Assembly (NCBI GenBank): GCA_040382055.1 | Contig: JBEIGE010000053.1 | Coordinates: forward strand, 1-8,587 | Reading direction: 5' to 3' | DNA from: JBEIGE01 sp040382055 | GTDB taxonomy: Bacteria > Pseudomonadota > Gammaproteobacteria > Burkholderiales > Burkholderiaceae_C | DNA: 8,587 nucleotides | Shown here: positions 1 to 5,608 of the stretch, one piece after another | Position numbering within the stretch: position 1 is the stretch's first letter | Layout of the letters: each line of letters starts with the position of its first letter | Made by a program: the position numbers and the translations under genes | The notes under the pieces: generated by a model | The model's input: the letters and a program-made list of their open reading frames with translations, nothing else | Databases searched by the model: none | What the model was told of the DNA's origin: nothing

Positions 1-499
1 GCATGCCGCGGTCCACCTCCCGGGCCTGGTCTTCATCCTGGAATCGACCAGCATGGATGTATTTTTTATCTCCACGCTCAACCATGATGTTGATATTGTT
101 GTGCTGCTTGTACCAAGCAAGAATTTGCTTACGGGTTTTGGCAACGTCACAAATATTCTCCGGGTGATGCTCGTTGTAATAGAGGATTTGTGGCAAGGAA
201 CATTCGGTCACGAGGTATTGCACCTGGCCGTCCAACAATTCCAGCATGGAAAACTGTTGCTGGGCAATATGGTACTGATTTTTCAACGCTTCAAAATCAG
301 ATCTCCAAACCAGTGATTTGGCAAAATCCGGAATCTGCTCGACCGTTTTTTTGTGAAGATTAAGGTAGAGAATAATTGCAGAAGTAAATAGCGACTTGTC
401 GCAACCCGGGCCACCAAGAATATTGATTACCTTGGTTGGATAAAGGCGCATCTTGTTATCGGGCAGATGACTGGGCACATAGGTGTATTGCATTGACAT
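1..499 (-). CDS. P-loop NTPase-like protein resembling T4-type phage AAA_28 ATPases, altered Walker motifs (3' end outside window)
   Basis: An open reading frame with no stop runs from ATG at 499 to the left edge, giving 166 residues with the C-terminus missing. A strand then glycine-rich loop at residues 24-36 (VINILGGPGCDKS) has the layout of a Walker A motif. It is followed by PDFAKSLVW (57-65), YLVTECS (95-101) and GRFQDEDQAREVDRGM (151-166). From memory this series matches small AAA_28/NadR-like ATPases common in T4-type phages, where the motifs read roughly GGPGxGKS, TEFAKDLVW, ITDSP and GRxQTEDEAREID. Here the second Walker A glycine is Asp34 and the usual acidic Walker B Asp is Glu99, so nucleotide hydrolysis may be lost. 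There are about 20 residues before the first strand. GC is about 44% over 61-420 by hand count, lower than queG. The gene starts 12 bp after queG with a good ribosome binding site, so the two may be co-transcribed. The family assignment is recall, not a search result; the cellular role is unknown. Confidence 0.72.
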   Translation of the reverse strand, partial: MSMQYTYVPSHLPDNKMRLYPTKVINILGGPGCDKSLFTSAIILYLNLHKKTVEQIPDFAKSLVWRSDFEALKNQYHIAQQQFSMLELLDGQVQYLVTECSLPQILYYNEHHPENICDVAKTRKQILAWYKQHNNINIMVERGDKKYIHAGRFQDEDQAREVDRGM

Positions 500-505
500 G
501 GTCTA

Positions 506-510
506 TCTCC
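506..510 (-). promoter_or_regulatory. Ribosome binding site of the phage-like P-loop gene
   Basis: On the minus strand GGAGA lies 6 nt before the ATG at 499 and one base after the queG stop codon (512-514). It supports that start over the second ATG two codons later, and suggests translation follows closely on queG. Confidence 0.6.
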
Positions 511-511
511 A

Positions 512-1603
512 TTAATTATTGTTAACTCTGTAATTGTCCTGCTCTAGGGCCCACAGCGCATGTTCGCGAACCAACTCATGGTTGTGCTCTAAACGCGTCT
601 TGACCGCCAATACTATGGCAGGATCTGCTTGATGGCGCAAGACGTTTCCCATTGCGACAGCCAGGTTTCTAAGCCATCTTATGTGTCCAATTCGACGAAT
701 TGGACTACCCTGCGTGTGGTCAGTGAATTCATCCTCTGTCCATAGAAAAAGTTTGCGGAGAGTCGCGCCCGTCAGACCCATGCGAACATCAAAGTCCGGC
801 AAGGTACTGACCTTGGCAAACTTGTTCCATGGACAAATCAGCTGACAGTCATCACAGCCGTAAATCCTGTTGCCCATCAAGGGGCGCAACTCGATAGGGA
901 TCGAACCTGCATGCTCAATTGTCAGGTAGGAAATACAACGACGAGCGTCCAGCTGGTAAGGAGCAACAATGGCCTGCGTTGGACAAACATCCAAGCAAGC
1001 CGTGCAAGTTCCGCAATGGGCCTTAGCGGGGGGAGTTAAAGGCAAATCGAAGTCGATATAAATTTCACCTAAAAAAAACATGGAGCCCGCATCACGATTC
1101 AAAATCAGCGTGTGCTTGCCGCGCCAGCCCTGACCACTTTTAGCGGCCAATTCAGTCTCCAACACGGGCGCTGAATCCACAAATACACGATGCCCAAAGG
1201 GTCCAATCTCCTGGGCTATTCTCTCACTCAACTGCTGTAAACGTGCTCGCAGCACCTTGTGGTAATCCCTCCCGCGCGCGTAAATCGACACAATTGCTTC
1301 ATCGGGCCTGTTTAGCCGGCTGAACTCCGAACGCTGCCAAGTGTCTGGGGTCTTTGCTGGCAGATAATTCATGCTGACTGTGATAACCCGAATTGTTCCC
1401 GGCACCAGCTCTGCAGGCCTGGCGCGCTTGAGGCCATGTTTTTGCATATAGTGCATGTCACCCTGAAAGCCCTTGTCCAACCAAGCTAAAAGACCGGGTT
1501 CAGCGCTGGATAGGTCAACGTCTGACACGCCAATTCGGGAGAATCCACTGTTAAGTGCCCATGTTCGAATCGAGGAGAGAAGTTGAGTCTTGTTGATCGT
1601 CAC
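512..1603 (-). CDS. queG: Epoxyqueuosine reductase QueG
   Basis: A cytoplasmic cobalamin- and iron-sulfur-dependent enzyme that performs the last step of queuosine synthesis, reducing epoxyqueuosine to queuosine at position 34 of GUN-anticodon tRNAs. From the GTG start the protein is 363 residues, a normal length. FVDSAPVLE at 141-149 carries the likely catalytic Asp143. Eight cysteines that would hold two 4Fe-4S clusters are present: CGTCTACLDVCP (197-208), C223 in RRCISYLTIE, and CDDCQLICP (250-258). The C-terminal stretch from about 303 (RRIGHIRWLRNLAVAMGN onward) looks like the helical HEAT-like repeat seen in this family. The frame stays open upstream to 1693, but the start at 1603 matches the family N-terminus as I remember it; only a weak AGG precedes it. 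The gene diverges from tsaE and their 5' ends overlap. The last eight codons are AT-rich and end in three Asn. Confidence 0.95.
   Translation of the reverse strand: MTINKTQLLSSIRTWALNSGFSRIGVSDVDLSSAEPGLLAWLDKGFQGDMHYMQKHGLKRARPAELVPGTIRVITVSMNYLPAKTPDTWQRSEFSRLNRPDEAIVSIYARGRDYHKVLRARLQQLSERIAQEIGPFGHRVFVDSAPVLETELAAKSGQGWRGKHTLILNRDAGSMFFLGEIYIDFDLPLTPPAKAHCGTCTACLDVCPTQAIVAPYQLDARRCISYLTIEHAGSIPIELRPLMGNRIYGCDDCQLICPWNKFAKVSTLPDFDVRMGLTGATLRKLFLWTEDEFTDHTQGSPIRRIGHIRWLRNLAVAMGNVLRHQADPAIVLAVKTRLEHNHELVREHALWALEQDNYRVNNN
1572..1577 (+). promoter_or_regulatory. Ribosome binding site deciding the tsaE TTG start
   Basis: GAGGAG lies 5 nt before the TTG at 1583. I see no in-frame ATG upstream of the tsaE P-loop that could serve instead, so this site fixes a TTG start. 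It lies inside the divergent queG coding sequence. Confidence 0.6.
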
Positions 1604-2080
1604 GCACCTATTGTAAAAACCATTGGATTGCCAGATGAAGAGGCGACGCAAGTGCTCGCCGTCAAACTTGCGGCCAGCCACGCATTGCAGCATGCTTTGA
1701 TTGAATTACATGGCAACCTGGGTGCGGGAAAAACCACGTTCGCAAGATATTTGTTGCAGGCCTTGGGCGTTTCAGGTCAGATCAAGAGCCCGACTTATGC
1801 TGTTCTTGAAACGTATGAGTCGTCATTACATGATTTTTATATTTGGCACTTTGATTTTTATCGGTTCAACGACCCTTACGAATGGGAAGACGCCGGCTTT
1901 CGCGACATCTTTGCCAGCAAAGGACTGAAACTGGTAGAGTGGCCTGAAAAAGCAGCGTCACTCATGCCACAGGCTGATCTTTTGATTCATCTCAATGTTC
2001 ACCCTGACGAATCACGCCGGGCTCGATTGACAGCTCAAACTGACGTTGGAAGGAAGATATTGCAAGGGGTAGCAGATTGA
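1583..2080 (+). CDS. tsaE: tRNA t6A biosynthesis ATPase TsaE
   Basis: TsaE is the ATPase partner of TsaB and TsaD in making N6-threonylcarbamoyl-adenosine at position 37 of ANN-decoding tRNAs in the cytoplasm. The 165-residue protein shows the expected motifs in order: Walker A GNLGAGKTT (44-52), SPTY (69-72), HFDFYR (89-94) and LVEWPE (117-122). Length is typical. The usual Asp just before LGAGKT is Asn45, a mild change outside the core GxxxxGKT. The start is TTG, chosen because GAGGAG sits 5 nt upstream. Other in-frame TTG or GTG codons before the P-loop have no comparable site. The first 21 bp overlap the 5' end of queG on the other strand, and the stop overlaps the amiC start, so tsaE and amiC are probably one transcript with coupled translation. 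The promoter must lie inside queG; I found no convincing one. Confidence 0.94.
   Translation: MSLVDRHAPIVKTIGLPDEEATQVLAVKLAASHALQHALIELHGNLGAGKTTFARYLLQALGVSGQIKSPTYAVLETYESSLHDFYIWHFDFYRFNDPYEWEDAGFRDIFASKGLKLVEWPEKAASLMPQADLLIHLNVHPDESRRARLTAQTDVGRKILQGVAD
2064..2069 (+). promoter_or_regulatory. Ribosome binding site of amiC inside the tsaE end
   Basis: AAGGGG lies 7 nt before the TTG at 2077, within the last codons of tsaE. It supports the non-ATG start and the 4-bp stop/start overlap. Confidence 0.55.
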
Positions 2081-3417
2081 ATCGGCGATCGTGGCTGCAG
2101 TCGGGGACACTGGTTCTGCTTCTAGGTGCCTCCCACTTGGCGCGAGGCGCATCCATCCTGGCAGTCAGGATATGGCCAGCCCCCGACTACTCGCGTGTCA
2201 CGATAGAGTCAGACGGAAACCTCAGGACAAAACAGCTTTTTGTGCCAAGTCCGCCTAGGCTGGCCGTGGACATCGAGGGTATTGAACTCAACCCTGCCTT
2301 GCGCGAACTGGTTGCCAAGGTCAATGCAGATGACCCGAACATCGCCGGCATTCGGGTCGGTCAAAACTCCCCCACTGTCGTTCGACTGGTCATCGACCTC
2401 AAGCAAGCCATCACGCCTCAGGTTTTTTCGCTCTCACCGGTCGCCGCTTACCAACACCGATTGGTGCTTGATCTCTACCCTGTACAGGCTGTTGACCCGT
2501 TGGCAGCCCTAATCGCTGAGCGCATCAAGGAGAAAGAGAAGGACGCACAGCCTGGTAACGCAAGCCCCCAAAGCGCTACAAATACCGACCCCTTGGGCGA
2601 TTTAATCCATCAACAATCCCGTAAGACACCTACAGTAACGCTGCCTGCAGGAAGTGCTGCAATTGCGCCAAAAACAAGCACTGGAAAAACCGACCGCTTG
2701 ATCATCATCGCACTTGATCCCGGCCACGGTGGTGAAGACCCCGGCGCTATAGGCCCGGGCGGTACGCGCGAAAAGGACGTGGTGCTGCGTCTGGCTCATT
2801 TACTGCGCGACCGCATCAACCAGACCAGCATTAACGGCAATACCATGCGCGCCTACCTGACGCGCGATGCAGACTTTTTTGTACCACTGCATGTTCGGGT
2901 TCAAAAAGCACGTCAAGTTCAAGCCGACCTTTTTGTCAGCATTCACGCCGATGCATTTTTTACGCCGAGGCCCCAAGGCGCAAGTGTGTTTGCACTCAGC
3001 CATGGCGGCGCGTCCAGCAGCGCAGCGCGATGGATGGCCGCCAAGGAGAACAAAGCCGACCTGATTGGTGGACTCAACGTCAATGCGAAAGATGCTCAGG
3101 TTCAGCGCGCACTGCTTGACATGAGCACAACCGCTCAAATCAACGACAGTCTTAAACTCGGTGGCACCTTACTCAACGAAATCGGCAGAGTCGGCAAACT
3201 GCATAAGGCCAAGGTTGAGCAGGCTTCATTTGCGGTACTCAAGGCGCCGGATATTCCAAGCGTTCTGGTTGAAGCCGCCTTCATCAGCAATCCAGATGAA
3301 GAAATCAAGCTCAACAGTGCGCAGTATCAGGAACAACTCGCCAACGCCCTCATGCGAGGCATTGAAGGCTATTTCTCAAAGAACCCACCACTTGCAAGAA
3401 GCAGAACCGTTGGTTAG
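2077..3417 (+). CDS. amiC: N-acetylmuramoyl-L-alanine amidase, AmiC type (AMIN + Amidase_3)
   Basis: A periplasmic zinc amidase that cleaves the bond between N-acetylmuramic acid and L-alanine in peptidoglycan, normally helping daughter-cell separation. The 446-residue protein begins with a twin-arginine-like signal (NRRSWLQ at 2-8, then a hydrophobic stretch to about 19 and a likely cut near ARGA at 22-25), consistent with Tat export as for E. coli AmiC. An AMIN domain covers about 27-135, then a polar low-complexity linker from about 150 to 205. The Amidase_3 domain runs about 208-435. Its zinc ligands are visible as H217 (DPGHGG), E232 (REKD) and H290 (SIHAD), and the catalytic Glu is E399 (VLVEAAFISNP). 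The start is TTG, overlapping the tsaE TGA in TTGA, with AAGGGG at 2064-2069 seven nt upstream. It converges with the DedA-family gene, with 20 bp between stops. In E. coli the equivalent amiB sits between tsaE and mutL; here mutL does not follow. Confidence 0.95.
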   Translation: MNRRSWLQSGTLVLLLGASHLARGASILAVRIWPAPDYSRVTIESDGNLRTKQLFVPSPPRLAVDIEGIELNPALRELVAKVNADDPNIAGIRVGQNSPTVVRLVIDLKQAITPQVFSLSPVAAYQHRLVLDLYPVQAVDPLAALIAERIKEKEKDAQPGNASPQSATNTDPLGDLIHQQSRKTPTVTLPAGSAAIAPKTSTGKTDRLIIIALDPGHGGEDPGAIGPGGTREKDVVLRLAHLLRDRINQTSINGNTMRAYLTRDADFFVPLHVRVQKARQVQADLFVSIHADAFFTPRPQGASVFALSHGGASSSAARWMAAKENKADLIGGLNVNAKDAQVQRALLDMSTTAQINDSLKLGGTLLNEIGRVGKLHKAKVEQASFAVLKAPDIPSVLVEAAFISNPDEEIKLNSAQYQEQLANALMRGIEGYFSKNPPLARSRTVG

Positions 3418-3437
3418 ACAGCCTGAAGTTGCACACG

Positions 3438-4103
3438 TCAAACCATCGTCTTGCGCCTGGCTTTCCAGGCGCCGAAAACGACAATGAGACCGGGAATAAA
3501 AATCATGGCCCAGATAATCTTGTCAAGATTCACCTTGACCCAGGGAATGCTGCCAAGAAAATAGCCAGCAGTGCAGATGCCCATTACCCAAATCAGGGCG
3601 CCGATTACATTAAACGAAGTGAATTTTGCACGGTTCATCATGGCAACCCCAGCCACAAACGGCGCAAAGGTCCTCAAAAATGGCATGAAGCGGGCCACGA
3701 TGATGGTCACTCCACCATAGGTTTCGTAAAAATTGTGTGCTTGATCAAAGGCCCGCTTGTTGAAGAATCGGGAATCCTCCCACTGGAATACCCTGGGACC
3801 AAAAAAACGTCCGATGGTGTAGTTGCTCTGGTCTCCCAGAATTGCCGCAGCAATCAGCACAGTACAAGCGATCGGATAGCTCATCATGCCCACGCCGCAG
3901 AGTGCCCCGACGACGAACAGCAGGGAGTCTCCTGGCAGGAAGGGCATCACCACCACGCCGGTTTCTACAAACACAATCAAAAAAAGCAAGGCGTAAACCC
4001 ATACACCATAACTCTGCACAAAGGCTTCAAGGTGCTTGTCGACGTGAAGAATGAAATCAATAAGAAAGGCGATAAATTCCATGGGATGGATTATCCATGG
4101 CAT
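3438..4103 (-). CDS. DedA/VTT-family integral membrane protein
   Basis: A multi-pass inner-membrane protein of the DedA (SNARE-associated, VTT domain) family. Members affect membrane homeostasis, and some are linked to undecaprenyl-phosphate or phospholipid translocation. The 221-residue protein shows the family signatures: acidic E47 in FVETGVVVMPFLPGDSLLF (45-63), GDQSNYTIGRFFG (90-102) and the arginine motif ARFMPFLRTFAPFVAG (137-152) with R138 and R144. Hydrophobic segments lie near 10-20, 33-56, 60-90, 131-155, 165-187 and 196-212. Two starts are possible. The ATG at 4103 has AGGG 6 nt upstream, whereas the ATG at 4082 (MEFIAFL) is nearer the family N-terminus I remember. The gene lies 44 bp after livF on the same strand and may be read through from the importer operon. 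The specific substrate cannot be told. Confidence 0.93.
   Translation of the reverse strand: MPWIIHPMEFIAFLIDFILHVDKHLEAFVQSYGVWVYALLFLIVFVETGVVVMPFLPGDSLLFVVGALCGVGMMSYPIACTVLIAAAILGDQSNYTIGRFFGPRVFQWEDSRFFNKRAFDQAHNFYETYGGVTIIVARFMPFLRTFAPFVAGVAMMNRAKFTSFNVIGALIWVMGICTAGYFLGSIPWVKVNLDKIIWAMIFIPGLIVVFGAWKARRKTMV
3453..3472. repeat. Perfect 8-bp inverted repeat in the 3' end of the dedA-like gene
   Basis: GCGCCTGG, a 4-nt loop, then CCAGGCGC forms a perfect GC-rich hairpin inside the last codons (AWKARR) of the dedA-like gene, 35 bp beyond the amiC stop. Neither strand has a T-run after it, so it is not a standard intrinsic terminator. It could still slow or stabilise transcripts from either of the two converging genes. 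Confidence 0.5.
4079..4100. repeat. Palindromic cluster between the two candidate dedA start codons
   Basis: Two CCATGG copies (4079-4084 and 4095-4100) flank ATGGAT-T-ATCCAT (4086-4098). The outer copies can pair with each other, or the inner 6-bp arms can pair, giving two mutually exclusive short hairpins directly after the first possible start codon (4103-4101) and across the second (4082-4080). Whether either forms is unknown. Confidence 0.35.
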
Positions 4104-4147
4104 GAAAGACCCTGTACTCGCACCTTCTTGACAGCCGCACCAAGCAG

Positions 4148-4852
4148 CTAAACCGCGCAGTAACGCTCCTGAATTTCAGCATCAGCCAACAGGTCTGCAG
4201 CATGACCGTGATGGACAATTTTTCCCTGATCCAGAATGTAAGCCCGATCAGAAATAGACAATGCTCGTTCCACATTTTGTTCAACCAGCAAAATCGTGGT
4301 GCCAGCTGCCTTCATGCGGGAAAACAATTCAAACATTTCATGGACAAGCAAAGGCATGATTCCCTCTGAAGGCTCATCGAGCAAGATCATGCGGGGTCTG
4401 GCCATCATGGCCCGGGCAATGGCCAGCATTTGCTGCTCGCCGCCTGAGAGTGACGTCCCCTCCTGATGCAAACGCTCTTTAAGCCTAGGGAAAGTTTGTG
4501 CGATTTCTTCAATCATCACATCCATCTCATTGCGTAATGGGCTGGCCAGAAGCCCGAGTTGCAGGTTCTCAAGCACAGTCAGACTGGGCACGATGCGCCT
4601 TTCCTCGGGGACATACGCAAGCCCCCGGTGAAAGCGCGTGTGCGGCGGCAGACCAAGCAACTCTTCCCCGTCAAAAATCACACTGCCCTTGCATTTTTCG
4701 ACCAGTCCCATGATGGTTCTCAGGGTGCTGGTCTTGCCTGCACCGTTACGCCCCATTAATGTGACAATTTCACCTCGCTTGACTTCAAAACTCAGGCCCT
4801 GGATCACGTGGCTATGGTCATACCAAGCGTTCAGTTGTTCAACTTTAAGCAT
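4148..4852 (-). CDS. livF: HAAT-family ABC transporter ATPase LivF
   Basis: One of the two cytoplasmic ATPases that power a branched-chain-amino-acid-type importer. The 234-residue length is standard for LivF. Visible motifs are Walker A GRNGAGKT (34-41), signature LSGGEQQ (135-141), and Walker B MILLDE (155-160) with catalytic E160. VEQN at 190-193 holds Gln-Asn where many ABC proteins have the switch His; this is normal for LivF. EPSEGIMP (160-167) replaces the more common EPSLGLAP form. Translation starts at ATG 4852, with AAAGGGAAAG directly upstream, overlapping the end of livG. There are 9 bp between the livG stop and this start, so it is in the same transcript as livG, livM and livH. 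The substrate is not readable from this subunit. Confidence 0.95.
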   Translation of the reverse strand: MLKVEQLNAWYDHSHVIQGLSFEVKRGEIVTLMGRNGAGKTSTLRTIMGLVEKCKGSVIFDGEELLGLPPHTRFHRGLAYVPEERRIVPSLTVLENLQLGLLASPLRNEMDVMIEEIAQTFPRLKERLHQEGTSLSGGEQQMLAIARAMMARPRMILLDEPSEGIMPLLVHEMFELFSRMKAAGTTILLVEQNVERALSISDRAYILDQGKIVHHGHAADLLADAEIQERYCAV

Positions 4853-4861
4853 CTTTCCCTT

Positions 4862-5608
4862 TCAGCTCTGTCCCAGATAGACACGCTTGACTTCAGAATT
4901 ATTTTTAATTTCGTCGGGGTTACCTTCGGCCAGAAGCTCGCCGTGATGAAGAACAATCAGCCGGTTACACAGGCCCATCACCATCTTCATTTTGTGTTCG
5001 ACAAGAATGACGGTACGTTCGGTCGCAAGCTCACGGATAAGATTAACCATGACCTGTGTTTCTTCTGGCGACATGCCGGCTGTAGGTTCATCCATCAGTA
5101 GCAATTTGGGATCGCAAGCCAGTGCCATGGCTACCTCCAGACAACGCTGCTGGCCGTGTGCCAAATCGCCCGCCAGCTTGTTTCTGCTGCTGGTCAGACC
5201 TACCCGATCGAGCAATTCATCCGCGCGAACAATTAAGGCCTGGTAGTTTTGGCGATCCGCCATCAGTTGGTATCGGGACACATTCATCTGCAACGCCACG
5301 CGCACATTTTCGTGGGCACTGAGTTGCTTAAATACATTGGTAATCTGAAAGCTCTTTGCAATTCCAATTCTGGCAAATTCGTGGGCCGGAAGGCGCGAAA
5401 TATCCTGTCCTTCAAACAGCACCTGTCCTTCGCTGGGAGCCACGCCACCACTGATGACATTAAAAAATGTGCTTTTACCGGCGCCATTGGGCCCGATGAT
5501 CGCCGTTAACTCGCCGCGCCGGAAAGCCACACTCACATTGTTGAGTGCCTTGAATTTCCCATAAAAGCGCGAGGCGTTTACCGTCTCAAGAATCGGCTTC
5601 TCGCTCAT
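4862..5608 (-). CDS. livG: HAAT-family ABC transporter ATPase LivG
   Basis: The second ATPase of the importer, partner of LivF at the cytoplasmic face. Its 248 residues carry Walker A GPNGAGKS (39-46), Q-loop Gln88 in KSFQITNVF, signature LAHGQQR (149-155), Walker B LLLMDE (169-174) and switch His205 in VEHKM. The extended segment after the Q-loop (about 95-140) is usual for LivG. The signature differs from textbook LSGGQ but fits this subfamily. ATG 5608 overlaps the livM stop by 4 bp (ATGA), which points to translational coupling. All catalytic residues are present, so it should be active. Confidence 0.95.
   Translation of the reverse strand: MSEKPILETVNASRFYGKFKALNNVSVAFRRGELTAIIGPNGAGKSTFFNVISGGVAPSEGQVLFEGQDISRLPAHEFARIGIAKSFQITNVFKQLSAHENVRVALQMNVSRYQLMADRQNYQALIVRADELLDRVGLTSSRNKLAGDLAHGQQRCLEVAMALACDPKLLLMDEPTAGMSPEETQVMVNLIRELATERTVILVEHKMKMVMGLCNRLIVLHHGELLAEGNPDEIKNNSEVKRVYLGQS

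Noticed and set aside
53..316. 87-codon plus-strand frame at the left edge
   Set aside because: The minus-strand frame there is longer, has a good ribosome binding site and matches a known fold pattern, so the plus frame is a shadow.
1551..1556. TTAAGT as a -10 box for tsaE
   Set aside because: Only three of six bases match the consensus and there is no matching -35 at proper spacing.
1604..1693. Longer queG start at 1693
   Set aside because: The extra 30 residues look unlike the family N-terminus and lie opposite the tsaE coding sequence. The GTG at 1603 fits the usual QueG start.
3453..3472. Intrinsic terminator for amiC or the dedA-like gene
   Set aside because: The hairpin is perfect, but no T-run follows on either strand and it is inside coding sequence, so it is listed only as an inverted repeat.
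3429..4151. 240-codon open frame on the plus strand opposite the dedA-like gene
   Set aside because: It mirrors the dedA-like gene, which has clear family motifs. Its translation is His- and Lys-rich with no recognisable domain, as expected of an antisense shadow.
4274..4282. Missing switch histidine in LivF (EQN)
   Set aside because: Gln-Asn at this place is the normal LivF form and not a sign of loss of function.
5144..5162. Defective ABC signature in LivG (LAHGQQR)
   Set aside because: Variants such as this are common in LivG proteins, and the other catalytic residues are intact.
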